NCBI GenBank assembly: GCA_009731375.1
Contig: BJOX01000352.1
Span: 79,337-120,274, forward strand
DNA length: 40,938 nt
Source: Paulinella micropora
Taxonomy: Eukaryota > Cercozoa > Imbricatea > Euglyphida
Reading direction: 5' to 3'
Shown: positions 8,816-17,331 of the stretch, one piece after another
How positions within the stretch are numbered: position 1 is the first letter of the stretch
How the letters are laid out: every line of letters begins with the position of its first letter
The notes under the pieces: generated by a model
Seen by the model: the letters and a program-made list of their open reading frames with translations, nothing else
What the model was told of the DNA's origin: nothing
The model's database searches: none
Translations under genes and position numbers: made by a program

Positions 8816-9574
8816 TGCTGCCCGCTGGGTACGTTGCGCAGAGCTGAAACCTAACTTTGTAGGCGCTGCTGCCAGCTCGTTGTCACTCAGTGGGGCTGGA
8901 GGTACCAGTACACTTTCATCCCCAGCTTCCGGCTCTTCTTCGATCAGGCTACCAACCGCCCTGCCAGGCAGTACGGCGCTGCTGACACTCGACTCCGGTG
9001 GCCAGCTCGCGACAGGCGCTGCCAGCTCGCTATCACTCAGCGGGGCGGGAGGCACCAGCACCCTTTCAGCTCCAGCCTCTGGCTCTTCTGCATTACTAGC
9101 GAAGCACTTCCTGGCAGCGTTGTCGGCAGCTTGAGTGCAGAAGAGCCATTCGACTCCAGCGGCCAGCTAGCGACAGGGGCTGCTAGCTCGCCACTCAGCG
9201 GGGCTGGAGGCACAAGCACCCTTTCCGCTCCGGCGTCTGGTACTTCTGCACTCAAGCTGCCAACCGCCCTGCCAAGCAGCACGAGCTTGGTGCCGCTGGG
9301 CTCCGACGGCGCGCTGCAGCACGGGGACCAGGCTATCTCCCACGGTCTGAGCCTTGTATCCACTCCGTACGTGAAGAAGCCCGACAGCATGACGAGCAAC
9401 AACTGGAACGGCCTGGTCGCGAGTGGGTCCACTTCCGGGAGCGGCAATGCGTACGACGGCTTCAATAGTATTACGGGCTCGAACTTTTCCTGGCAAAGCA
9501 ACACTAGTACCTACAATGCCACGAGCGGCGCCTACACCTCCTGTTCCAGCAAGACGTTTAAATTTCGGGTGTAG
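8748..9574 (+). CDS. Fibre segment 4: GAGGTSTLSAPASGS repeats, broken by an inversion
   Basis: Repeats of about 48 residues (SLSLSGAGGTSTL..., LPTALPGS, LLTLDSGGQLATGAA). In the left arm the frame is cut at about 9091-9134 by a short inverted segment (separate entry) and resumes at about 9131. In the right arm the same region is open for 271 codons. The end (PYVKKPDSMTSNNWNG...) begins a third discoidin-like domain, which loses frame at 9574 in both arms. The remainder (GEWLQLDFGTGAVLQQY, DGNTWALWHTG) lies in other frames at 9575-9870. Confidence 0.5.
9081..9147. repeat. Micro-inversion flanked by 12-bp inverted repeats
   Basis: GGCTCTTCTGCA (9081-9092) and TGCAGAAGAGCC (9136-9147) are reverse complements. 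The DNA between them (about 9093-9135) is the reverse complement of the matching part of the right arm, read in gene orientation. After it, left and right agree again from CGACTCCAGCGG. The event breaks the fibre frame only in the left copy and fits a template switch or flip at the palindrome. Confidence 0.8.
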
Positions 9575-9748
9575 CGTACCCAGGCGAGTGGCTCCAGCTA
9601 GATTTTGGCACTGGAGCCGTCCTGCAGCAGTACTACCTGCAAGCCCAGTCCAGTGGTCTGGATAAATCGCCAAAGACATAGCAGGTGGGCACGTCGTTAG
9701 ACGGCAATACCTGGGCGCTGTGGCACACTGGCTCGTATACTTTTATCG

Positions 9749-10662
9749 ATGGCAGTTTCATCACCTTCGCGCCGACCGACAACGCCAGGGCCGCCCGGTA
9801 CGTGGCCATCGTGGTTGCTTCCATGAAGGGAGGAGGAAGTCAGCTTTTGTGCAATTAACCACTTTGGTTTCGACTACACCTCGTACTTCTCGTTCAAGAA
9901 CATCTCGGCGCCGCTAGCCAGCACTGACGCCACCAACAAGGCCTACGTGGACTCACACACACATACGTCGCCGCTGACGATCGGCACCTCTACGATTGCG
10001 AGCACCGGGACGGTTGCGCTGAGCCTGCCCAGTGCGCTGCCGTCCAACACGTCCTTCGTCTCCGTGTCAAGCGGAGGGCAGCTAGCCGCCTCTTCTGTCA
10101 GAGTGCCTGCTAGCCTGCCCGGCTCGACGTCTTTGGTGACGCTCGACTCGACTGGTCAGCTTGCCACCGGGGCGGCCAGCTCGTTATTCACTCAGTTAGC
10201 ATCCGCGCCGGCCCAGACCGCCGTTCTGAGCCTGACTTCTGCAGGGCAGATGGTGACCCAGAGCACTTCCACCACGGTCGTGACTTCTGGCTCAGTGACG
10301 CTGCCGACCTGGACTTCCATGTCGGCCTATACGCCTACCACAGACCCTAACTGGGTGCTCAGCCACTCTTCTGCAGTTGTAGGCCAAGAGAGCTACAGAG
10401 TTTTCGACGGTGTCGCTGCCAATGGCTGGACTAGCATCGGCAACTACAACTCGGACGGGAGTATCAACACAACAAACAACGCCGTTACCAACGTAGGCGG
10501 CAGCAACGTGTACGGCGAACACTTTACGCTCCAGCACCAGCGGCGCCGTTACAGAATCACGAGCTTCGCGTTGACTAATACCTCTTCTCTCAGTAGCTCA
10601 ACCAAAAGCTTCACGTTGGCGGGGTCGGACACTGGCAGTACCTGGACACTGGTCTGGTCCGG
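9749..10662 (+). repeat. 914-bp direct repeat, first copy, ends at N gap
   Basis: 9749-10662 is repeated at 10673-11586, with the 10-N gap 10663-10672 between. The right arm has a single continuous copy. This is what two overlapping contigs joined without merging would produce. The open frame 9947-10750 is therefore the truncated twin of the frame at 10871. Confidence 0.85.
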
Positions 10663-10672
10663 NNNNNNNNNN

Positions 10673-11586
10673 ATGGCAGTTTCATCACCTTCGCGCCGAC
10701 CGACAACGCCAGGGCCGCCCGGTACGTGGCCATCGTGGTTGCTTCCATGAAGGGAGGAGGAAGTCAGCTTTTGTGCAATTAACCACTTTGGTTTCGACTA
10801 CACCTCGTACTTCTCGTTCAAGAACATCTCGGCGCCGCTAGCCAGCACTGACGCCACCAACAAGGCCTACGTGGACTCACACACACATACGTCGCCGCTG
10901 ACGATCGGCACCTCTACGATTGCGAGCACCGGGACGGTTGCGCTGAGCCTGCCCAGTGCGCTGCCGTCCAACACGTCCTTCGTCTCCGTGTCAAGCGGAG
11001 GGCAGCTAGCCGCCTCTTCTGTCAGAGTGCCTGCTAGCCTGCCCGGCTCGACGTCTTTGGTGACGCTCGACTCGACTGGTCAGCTTGCCACCGGGGCGGC
11101 CAGCTCGTTATTCACTCAGTTAGCATCCGCGCCGGCCCAGACCGCCGTTCTGAGCCTGACTTCTGCAGGGCAGATGGTGACCCAGAGCACTTCCACCACG
11201 GTCGTGACTTCTGGCTCAGTGACGCTGCCGACCTGGACTTCCATGTCGGCCTATACGCCTACCACAGACCCTAACTGGGTGCTCAGCCACTCTTCTGCAG
11301 TTGTAGGCCAAGAGAGCTACAGAGTTTTCGACGGTGTCGCTGCCAATGGCTGGACTAGCATCGGCAACTACAACTCGGACGGGAGTATCAACACAACAAA
11401 CAACGCCGTTACCAACGTAGGCGGCAGCAACGTGTACGGCGAACACTTTACGCTCCAGCACCAGCGGCGCCGTTACAGAATCACGAGCTTCGCGTTGACT
11501 AATACCTCTTCTCTCAGTAGCTCAACCAAAAGCTTCACGTTGGCGGGGTCGGACACTGGCAGTACCTGGACACTGGTCTGGTCCGG
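10673..11586 (+). repeat. 914-bp direct repeat, second copy
   Basis: Same sequence as 9749-10662; here it continues into unique fibre sequence beyond 11586, so this is the copy to keep. Confidence 0.85.
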
Positions 11587-12004
11587 TAACTTCTCTTTTA
11601 CCACGACGTTACAGACCCTGAACTCGAGCGCGCCCGCTTCGACCGCGTTCTATTACTACCACCGGTTTATTGTCACTTCGACAAATTCGAGTACCCAGGC
11701 CGCTGTGGGGACCTTTGCGCCCGTCGTTGAGTCCGAGGGCGTGTCGGTCAATGCCACGGGCCTCGCGGGCGTGGATTCGATCATGTGCGGCAAAAACACG
11801 CTGAAGCTGCCGACCGCGCTACCCTCTGCCGGCACGGACCGCGTGCTCCAAATCAACGACCTCGGCGAGTTCGAACTGGGCACCTGGGACCGTGGCCACT
11901 GGCTGACGAGTGACACGGTCGTCACTGTCGCCAGTGGAGCTTCCAGAAAGGTCCCAGTCGACGGCGCAGTGAGGCTGGCGCCCATATACGGCAACATCGC
12001 CTAA
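10871..12004 (+). CDS. Fibre segment 5: shaft repeats and fourth discoidin-like domain
   Basis: 377 open codons. It begins DSHTHTSPLTIGTSTIAS, has LPGSTSLVTLDSTGQLATGAA modules, then a discoidin-like domain with SSAVVGQESYRVFDGVAANGW, NVYGEHFTLQHQRRRYRIT and KSFTLAGSDTGSTWTLVW, and a further linker (LKLPTALPSAGTDRVL). It ends YGNIA at a stop near 12002. The fibre continues in another frame from about 12005, so this stop is a frameshift point shared with the right arm (33948-35081). Confidence 0.55.
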   Translation: MDSHTHTSPLTIGTSTIASTGTVALSLPSALPSNTSFVSVSSGGQLAASSVRVPASLPGSTSLVTLDSTGQLATGAASSLFTQLASAPAQTAVLSLTSAGQMVTQSTSTTVVTSGSVTLPTWTSMSAYTPTTDPNWVLSHSSAVVGQESYRVFDGVAANGWTSIGNYNSDGSINTTNNAVTNVGGSNVYGEHFTLQHQRRRYRITSFALTNTSSLSSSTKSFTLAGSDTGSTWTLVWSGNFSFTTTLQTLNSSAPASTAFYYYHRFIVTSTNSSTQAAVGTFAPVVESEGVSVNATGLAGVDSIMCGKNTLKLPTALPSAGTDRVLQINDLGEFELGTWDRGHWLTSDTVVTVASGASRKVPVDGAVRLAPIYGNIA

Positions 12005-12045
12005 GCCATGCCAACGGCTTCACGACCTGGCAGAACACGTCCGGC

Positions 12046-12414
12046 ATGCCCAGAAAGTGGCTTATCACTGGCTCATTCAAGTTTACCACCTCGGCCAACC
12101 CTACCAACAACCTGCCGACCAGTGGCGCCTATTACGAAATATGGGTCGAAAGGAATGCAGCGAGACCCGCCTCGGGCACCAGCACGCAATCAACAGAATA
12201 CAATTTTCATGCAGGAGGGGGCGCTAATGGGCTCTACAGCAGCGGGAAGTTATCCATTGCTAGCCTGTCAGGTATCATGGAAGTGGCAGCAAATGAGTAT
12301 ATCTGGTTCGAGGCTTATGGCGACACACAGGGTGCTGTCACGTGGAGCTTTGTCATCGGCGGTTCGACTGCTTATTCGAGAGGCAGAGTGACCATTACCG
12401 AGATTCCGGGCTGA
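12046..12414 (+). CDS. Fibre segment 6: C1q/TNF-like head
   Basis: About 122 residues of mainly beta sequence: ITGSFKFTTSANPTNNLPTS, YYEIWVERNAARP, KLSIASLSGIMEVAANEYIW, VTWSFVIGGSTAYSRG, ending TITEIPG. The order of strands and the final hydrophobic strand resemble C1q/TNF-type jelly-roll heads seen at fibre tips. The fold call is by pattern only. Followed by TTTTTTTTCC, a probable transcript end. Right copy at 33538-33906. Confidence 0.5.
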   Translation: MPRKWLITGSFKFTTSANPTNNLPTSGAYYEIWVERNAARPASGTSTQSTEYNFHAGGGANGLYSSGKLSIASLSGIMEVAANEYIWFEAYGDTQGAVTWSFVIGGSTAYSRGRVTITEIPG

Positions 12415-12454
12415 TTTTTTTTCCTTCGAGTCTGTATTTTTTAATTAAAAAGAA

Positions 12455-12742
12455 ATGGACGCGTTGCGACAAGCACTAGCTGAAAACGAGAACGAGCTGG
12501 CCGCCTGCCTGGCCCGCCGCCGGATCCTGGCAGTCGAACGAGAGAAGTTACAGCTGCAGATTGCGCTCTGTGAAAAGGTCTGTGATTGCAAGGTGATGCG
12601 CGAGCAAGTTAAGACGCTCATCTAACAACAAGAGGAAGCAGAGGCGGCAGCAGCCGAGGCAGCCGCCCGCGCGGCCGCCGAGGCCGAAATGGCACTAGAT
12701 GAGACGGTCGTGGAGATGCTGCCCGACACCATCAATGGCTAG
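12455..12742 (+). pseudogene. Small helical protein with nonsense codon (left copy)
   Basis: Starts MDALRQALAENENELAACLA after a TTTTTTAATTAAAA promoter-like run. It predicts a Cys-containing coiled coil and an Ala/Glu-rich tail ending VVEMLPDTING. Here codon 57 is TAA (12623-12625), where the right arm has CAA and reads through to 95 residues (33210-33497). The 3' end overlaps the convergent ribonucleotide reductase gene by 4 bases. Function unknown. Confidence 0.6.
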
Positions 12743-13714
12743 AAGTTTTTGTCTAGGCCCCATTCCGGCTCCTTGGCCGGCGCCCGCGCGTACTCGCTCA
12801 CTCTTTTCTCGAAAAAGTTGGTCTTGCCCACCACGCTCAGTTGTTCCATGAACGGCAGCGGGCGCTTGGCCACTCCGTACAGCTTTTCGCTCAGGCCCAA
12901 GTTCTGCAGCAGGCCGTCCGCCACGAACTCGACGTACCGCTCCATCAGCGTGGCGTTCAGGCCCAACAAGGCCACCGGCAGCGACTCGCTGATGAACCTT
13001 CGCTCGACCTCGACACAGCCGGCCACGATCTGGAAAATGCGCGACATCTGCAGCTTCTTCGACACGTGGTGCTTGTACAAGTGGCACGCGAACAGGCCGT
13101 GCTGTGTCTCGTCCCGAGCAATAAACTCGTTCGAAGTGCACAGGCCTTGCAGCAGGCCCGGGTGTTTTTGTTTCAGCCAAAAGATGGAGGCGAAAGAAGA
13201 GGCGAACTGGACAAGTTCCACACAAGCGAACGCCACCAGGTGCTCGGCAAACGAAGACCGGGCCGGGCTGAGCCACTGTAGCGCCCACTTTGCCTTTTGT
13301 GCGACGGTCGGGACCTGCGTGATCGCATTGAACAGCTTGTCCTTCTCTTGCTGGTCGCTGATGATCGTGTCGATCAACAAGCTGTAGGTCCGCGAGTGTT
13401 CGGCCTCGTTAAAGATCTGGTAAGAATAAAAGTCTAGCTTCAGAATATTGCACTTCGGCCAAGAAATTGGCGGCCAGGTTCTCTTGAATGATGCCGTCCG
13501 AGCTAGCAAAAAAACCTAGCACCATCTTAATAAAATGCTGTTCGTCCGCACTCAGCTTCTTGAAATCGGCCTGTTCCCTGCTTAGGTCTAGCTCATCTGC
13601 TGTCCAGAACGAGCGCAGGGAAGCTTCATAGAATGAATACAGGTCCGGGCGCCTGATGGGAAAGAGACAAAACCGCGATTCTTCCGGCACGAGCAGTTTC
13701 TCTTCAGTATCCAT
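12739..13714 (-). pseudogene. Ribonucleotide reductase small subunit R2, frameshifted (left copy)
   Basis: The class I R2 subunit houses the di-iron/tyrosyl radical for making dNTPs. The N-terminal part (13714-13409, start MDTEEKLLVPEES) has FCLFPIRRPDLYSFYE, FWTADELDLSREQ and FFASSDGIIQENL. The second part (13509-12739) has HSRTYSLLIDTII, EFIARDETQHGLFACHLYK, ERYVEFVADGLL and GKTNFFEKRVSEY, and ends LDKNF, like the R1-binding tail. Total length about 320 residues is normal. The two halves overlap in different frames with the switch near 13430-13450, just after AEVQYSEAR. The right arm has the same shift, so it is a real mutation, a recoding site or a shared error. A 12-bp AT motif precedes it. 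An upstream overlapping ATG frame (MALLKLDNRQ in the right arm) is less likely. Confidence 0.85.
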
Positions 13715-13778
13715 TCGTTCAGCTGCCTATTGTCCAGTTTCAGCAAGGCCATCCCTCTTNNNNNNNNNNTATCACTCT

Positions 13779-13790
13779 TTTAATACTAAA
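13779..13790 (-). promoter_or_regulatory. TTTAGTATTAAA promoter-like motif
   Basis: Minus-strand TTTAGTATTAAA upstream of ribonucleotide reductase. The identical 12-mer occurs before the right-arm reductase (32182-32193) and before the resolvase (17298-17309). A 10-N gap (13760-13769) lies between motif and gene here; comparison with the right arm shows that the gap sits in a duplicated CTCTT and nothing large is missing. Confidence 0.5.
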
Positions 13791-13837
13791 GGAAAGAGGA
13801 TTTATTTTTTTCTTGTGGCGCAAACAAAACAAAGAAC

Positions 13838-14177
13838 ATGTTGCAAAGACGCAAGACCGAACAACGGCTGATGCCCTCATCACAAGAGTCCATCACCGTA
13901 ACCTCGCACGAGCTCGCACTCGAGCTCAAGCGGACATACAGCGATTTCAGTTGGCAGTCAGTGCCGCAGCTCATTGTCCACGGTCAAGTACCTTGCTCTC
14001 TATACTAATCATACTGGCGAGAAGCAGATCCTCGTGTCCGTGCTCGTGGACTTGTGTCCCGACGACAACGTGGACAAGCTGATCCCGCCAGTGGTCGATG
14101 TCATCTGGGAGCTCGTGAAGGCAGCCCTCGCTTCCAACTGCTGCGAGCTGTGTCCCAAGGTCTGCACGGTCATGTAG
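13838..14177 (+). pseudogene. Small unknown protein, frame switch (left copy)
   Basis: ATG 13838 opens MLQRRKTEQRLMPSSQESIT and stops at 14008. A second frame from about 13974 continues with VKYLALYTNHTGEKQILVSV and ends ELCPKVCTVM at 14177. The two overlap, and coding quality passes from one to the other near 13975-13985, so I read one gene of about 112 residues with one frameshift, the same in both arms. It is convergent with the SLATT-like gene and overlaps its end by 8 bases. Not recognised. Confidence 0.45.
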
Positions 14178-14832
14178 GCATTGGGATTAAATGCATGCCC
14201 AGCGTCACAGGAGTGCCCCGGTGAATCCTGACAGGATCTCCGCTCGTTACCACCTGTGCGCGGGCTTTGGCCAGCTTCTTGCGGTCCATACGGTGCGCCC
14301 ACAACACTACTGCTGGTATGACCTGCTCGTTCGAACGCACTTTCTCCAGGGCCATGGTAATCTTGACCAGCAGCACGTCCGCTGCTAATCTAAAGCGCCT
14401 CTTCTTGGCCATTTCGACTGATAACTCGTTTTTGACCATCTCGAACAGGATCTCACAGGAGAAGTGGCGCTCTGCTTTTTGCCCAAAGTTGAAAAAGCTG
14501 TTGATGCCGGAGATGATGGCCACCAGGATCAGGCAAGTGACAGACACCCAGTCGTAGCCCGCCCGGCCCGCTTCGCACGCCTTGAAGCCGAAGTTGCCGA
14601 CGATAACGGAGCAGATCGCCGGCACTATCGTAGCCAGCAGCCCGACGATTAGGAACTTGTTGTAGTAAAAATAACCAGCTGAGTTGTTGAGGCGCGCGTG
14701 CAGCGCGCATTCGTCCACCACGCTGGCAAAATAAGACTCGTGGCGCGAGGACCATTTTTCTTCCTCTCGCTTTACGTCCGAGTCATCCGAGTCATGCGAG
14801 TCCTCCTGCGGCATCACGACTTTCTCGTCCAT
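14170..14832 (-). CDS. SLATT-like two-TM membrane protein (left copy)
   Basis: I choose the start MDEKVVMPQED at 14832, since the 34 upstream codons are a KKK/EEE-type overlap with the preceding gene and an AAATTTAAAT promoter-like run sits there. The protein has 220 residues: an acidic N-terminus, TM1 about 58-80 (FLIVGLLATIVPAICSVIVG), TM2 about 96-115 (VSVTCLILVAIISGINSFF), then an amphipathic region (KAERHFSCEILFEMVKNELS). This layout matches SLATT domains (DUF4231-like), which in bacteria are pore-forming effectors of nucleotide-sensing defence systems; giant-virus proteins with a similar two-TM plan exist. The family call is by layout and needs a profile search. No sensor domain or nucleotidyltransferase neighbour is visible. 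Confidence 0.55.
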   Translation of the reverse strand: MDEKVVMPQEDSHDSDDSDVKREEEKWSSRHESYFASVVDECALHARLNNSAGYFYYNKFLIVGLLATIVPAICSVIVGNFGFKACEAGRAGYDWVSVTCLILVAIISGINSFFNFGQKAERHFSCEILFEMVKNELSVEMAKKRRFRLAADVLLVKITMALEKVRSNEQVIPAVVLWAHRMDRKKLAKARAQVVTSGDPVRIHRGTPVTLGMHLIPMPT

Positions 14833-15160
14833 CCTTCTTTTTTCGTCTGTTAAAAGAAAGTTTGTGACAAGATTTAAATTTTCGTCTTCTTCTTCTTTTT
14901 CGCCTGGCCGCTTTTGGCTTGAAGGCCGGCACACCGGAGCTGCTCTTCTTCTTCTTCTTGGTCAGGGCCAGCAGGTAGCGCGTGTACTCGACTGGGTCGT
15001 GGTGGTGCTGATCGACTTGGTCCGGTGGCGGTGCTGCTGCCGCTGCCGCTGCCGCTGATGCTGGTGCTCTCCTGCGTGGCCCGGGATTGGGTCGTCCGTA
15101 AGCCGCTCTGGCACTAGCTACACGACGTTTGATATCGGATCGGGGGCCACGACCGGACAT
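14792..15160 (-). CDS. Small basic Arg/Lys/Ala-rich protein (left copy)
   Basis: Starts MSGRGPRSDIKRRVASARAA, has an Ala run followed by PPPDQVDQHHHDP, then poly-Lys and poly-Arg blocks (LTKKKKKSSSG, KAARRKRRRRRKF). It probably binds DNA in the virion, comparable in character to small core proteins of adenoviruses and polintons. The open frame runs 122 codons and overlaps the start of the SLATT-like gene by 41 bases; a stop just after the poly-basic block exists in another frame at TTTAA, so the exact C-terminus is uncertain. Confidence 0.5.
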   Translation of the reverse strand: MSGRGPRSDIKRRVASARAAYGRPNPGPRRRAPASAAAAAAAAPPPDQVDQHHHDPVEYTRYLLALTKKKKKSSSGVPAFKPKAARRKRRRRRKFKSCHKLSFNRRKKKDGRESRDAAGGLA

Positions 15161-15216
15161 ATCGTTTTTTTCTCGCTTTCTCTATATCTTCTCTTCTCAT
15201 GAAGATTTAAAAAAAA

Positions 15217-16041
15217 TCACGCCTTGCTCAGCAGCATTTCCCAGTCTGCTCCATTGAGGTCAACCTTGTCGCGCGTGTCCGGCGACACGACCTGGATGTT
15301 GAGATACTTGGTCGGGCTAGGAAAGTAGACGTGCTGGTCGTGCCTGTCCTGGGCGCTAGACTGGTAGCCACCGCTCGAGGCCAAGAATGGAATGATCAGG
15401 CTGGCCGAGTGATCCTTGGTGCCGCGCGTGACGCTGTTGCCGTTCCACACTTCGTAGAAGCCGCCGACCGAGTAGGCCAGACTCGAGCACTCCTTGATCC
15501 GGATGCCAAGGCTGGTCGGCAGGCCCAGCGCCACCACGTTTGGCAAGACCCTGGTCTGCCCCTGCGTCAGCTGGATCTCCACGTCCTGGGCCGAAGTCTC
15601 GAAGCCGAGCACCGCGTGCGCGCTGTCCTTGTCGGATTGCCTGCAGTAGATCCCGAACTCTGCACCGGCGCTCAACGTAAACTGTAGCTTGAGGTGGGTA
15701 TCGAGGTATGTGATGCCGATCGTCTGCCCGGGCTGCACGTACCCTTCGTTGATCAGCAAACTCTGCAGCGCGTCAGCCAGGGTCTCCCCGGTGTAATTCT
15801 GTGACGGGATCGTGATGGTCACGTTGCCCGTGTCCGTGCTGGTTAGGTACAGCTTGTTGTTTTTCGAATTCACGTTGTACAGCGCGTTGGGTACCGTGGC
15901 CCAAGTGAGCTTGTACCGGCCCTCGATAGCCTCCGACAAAGGTAGCCGGAACTCGGCGCTGTCGCCCGCTCCCTGTAACCTGTCCCGGTCCTTGCTCCTG
16001 ACCAGCAGGTTCATTTTGCTAATGTTGCGCAGGGAGCTCAT
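15217..16041 (-). CDS. Penton / minor capsid protein candidate
   Basis: 274 residues, complete only here. The N-terminal region has the pattern seen in penton proteins of polintons, virophages and polinton-like viruses: FRLPLSEAIEGRYKLTWATV, VPNALYNVNSKNNKLYL, then VTITIPSQNYTGETLADALQ. The rest is beta-rich and ends VDLNGADWEMLLSKA. It would form the five-fold capsomer. It is divergent from the virion-protein gene at 16083 across a 41-bp AT-rich spacer. The inner end of the left arm (15853) falls inside this gene at about codon 63, so the right arm holds only the C-terminal 210 residues. Confidence 0.6.
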   Translation of the reverse strand: MSSLRNISKMNLLVRSKDRDRLQGAGDSAEFRLPLSEAIEGRYKLTWATVPNALYNVNSKNNKLYLTSTDTGNVTITIPSQNYTGETLADALQSLLINEGYVQPGQTIGITYLDTHLKLQFTLSAGAEFGIYCRQSDKDSAHAVLGFETSAQDVEIQLTQGQTRVLPNVVALGLPTSLGIRIKECSSLAYSVGGFYEVWNGNSVTRGTKDHSASLIIPFLASSGGYQSSAQDRHDQHVYFPSPTKYLNIQVVSPDTRDKVDLNGADWEMLLSKA

Positions 16042-16082
16042 TTTTTAAAAAACTTATTTTCCCTGTCACTAACTACTAACAA
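16042..16082. promoter_or_regulatory. Divergent AT-rich promoter region
   Basis: The 41-bp spacer between the penton gene (leftward) and the virion-protein gene (rightward) contains TTTTTTAAAAAACTTATTTT. Such TTAAAAA/TTTAAT runs precede most genes in the core and are the likely late-type promoters. Confidence 0.4.
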
Positions 16083-17277
16083 ATGACAGAGAATAAAAAA
16101 ATGTCACTGACGCTCGGCGGCACGAAACGGCTGCGGCTGGAGGACACCATCGAGACCAAGCCGTTGCCCTCCATGACCACGGCCTTTGGGGAGCACAAGG
16201 TCGCGTACCCTACGCCGCTCTTGCAGGAGGCTTTCCCTTACGCCGGTTCGCTCAACCCCCGCAAGTTCACTACCTCTGGCTCGGTGGCCTGCGCCAACGG
16301 CCTGGTGTCGCTGAGCGGCACGGCACAGGCCCAAAGTCTCAGGCGCTGCAAGTACCGCGCGGGGCAAGGGCTGGTCTGCCGCTTCACTGCCATCTTTCCT
16401 GCTTCGCCGAATGTGGCCAACTCGGCGCTGGCGGGCATCGGCGACGACTCGAACGGGTTCTTCTTCGTGCAGGACCAGACACAGTCCAACCGGCTGCGCA
16501 TCCTGCACCGCAACGCGGGCGTGGACACGTACATTGATCAGAAGAACTGGAACCTTGATACCTGTCTCGGCGGCGACAGCTTAGATCGCAAGGACTGGTC
16601 GAAGGGCAATATCTTTGAGGTCAAATTTCAATACTTGGGCGTTGGCGCCATCGTCTTTTCAACCGAACGGCAGCTGGACGGCGCCCTCGTGCCTGTGCAC
16701 CGCATACGCTACGCGGGCGCCAATACCCTGCCATCGCTGTCGAACGCTTCGCTGCCTTTCCGTCTGCAGACGATTGGCGCGAGCGCGCAGCTGCGCAGCG
16801 CCTCGGTCGGCGTCTTTGTCGAGGGCTTCGTGCGACAGTTGGGCCTGACCTTTGCTCGTCCCACCATGCAGACCATCGGCGCCACCGAAGCTGACCATCC
16901 GCAACAAGACCTTGATCGGGGCCCTGGCCAACAACGACGTGCTGTATCCGCTGTTGCTAACAGTCGCCGTCGTAAGTGGCACGAAACCGGTGACCCTGCG
17001 CGTGCTGACACAGGCCACGTTTGGCAGCGCGCCGACCTACGCGAACCACGACTCGGCCGCATCTAACACCGAATACAGCACGTCCCTCGTCACGGTGTCT
17101 GGCGGGAATGCGGCCGCGGCGTGCGTCGTGTCCTGGACCGGGTCGGCCGCCGCTTCGCTAGACTTGAGCAAGCTGGACATCAGCGTTGGGCCCGGGGAAG
17201 TGCTGTGTCTGGCCGCCTCGACCACTACAGGCAGTGCCGATGTGTACGTCAGCTTGTCTTGGTATGAGGACGTGTGA
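16083..17277 (+). CDS. Virion structural protein of giant-virus type, one frameshift
   Basis: Frame 1 (16083-17066) begins MTENKKMSLTLGGTKRLRLE and carries a lectin-like beta region: YRAGQGLVCRFTAIFPASP, GIGDDSNGFFFVQDQ, NIFEVKFQYLGVGAIVFS and VHRIRYAGANTLPSLSNASL. This pattern (RF..F, G.D..GFFF, W..GN.FE..FQ.LG.G.I.F, H.I.YA...T.PS) is one I associate with virion proteins of giant viruses and large phages. After about 16865 the coding sense passes to another frame that ends VYVSLSWYEDV at 17277. The total would be about 397 residues. This gene lies in the single-copy core, so the break has no second copy for comparison. Confidence 0.6.
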
Positions 17278-17297
17278 ACAAAAAAAAAGAAAGTTCG

Positions 17298-17309
17298 TTT
17301 AGTATTAAA
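17298..17309 (+). promoter_or_regulatory. TTTAGTATTAAA promoter-like motif
   Basis: Identical to the 12-mer before both reductase copies and 22 bases upstream of the resolvase ATG. Since both genes serve DNA metabolism, it may be an early-gene promoter; this is inference from three occurrences, two of them copies of each other. Confidence 0.5.
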
Positions 17310-17331
17310 ACAAAGAGAGAGAGAAGCGAAA

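Larger units (their letters stand above)
6704..12414 (+). pseudogene. Giant modular fibre/spike gene, frame-disrupted (left copy)
   Basis: I read 6704-12414 as one former gene for a virion fibre of roughly 1,500-1,600 residues once the 914-bp repeat is discounted. The probable start is ATG 6704 (MEVARSYKRRRLDGATDDF), after TATTAAAAAACTTATT. Modules in order: discoidin-like (F5/8C) domain, four NNPHGTS repeats, second discoidin-like domain, several GAGGTSTLSAPASGS repeats, third discoidin-like domain, more repeats, fourth discoidin-like domain, and a C-terminal C1q/TNF-like head. Frame changes occur near 6780, 7560, 8270, 8810, 9100, 9575, 9870 and 12003, so the sequence as given cannot make one chain. 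Repeats plus terminal trimeric heads are usual for fibres that bind host surface glycans. Whether it is decayed or mis-sequenced is unresolved. Confidence 0.6.
1704..15853 (+). repeat. Left inverted arm
   Basis: Nearly the whole segment recurs in reverse complement at 30120-40763. Matching points: 1829 with 40638, 3170 with 39297, 5062 with 37405, 8815 with 36202, 12414 with 33538, 13714 with 32238, 15217 with 30755. Scattered single-base differences show two distinct copies rather than one sequence written twice. The 3.5 kb length difference is accounted for by a 2,547-bp segment missing on the right, a 914-bp repeat plus 10 N on the left, an N gap at 13760-13769, and a short inversion near 9100. 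Confidence 0.9.
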
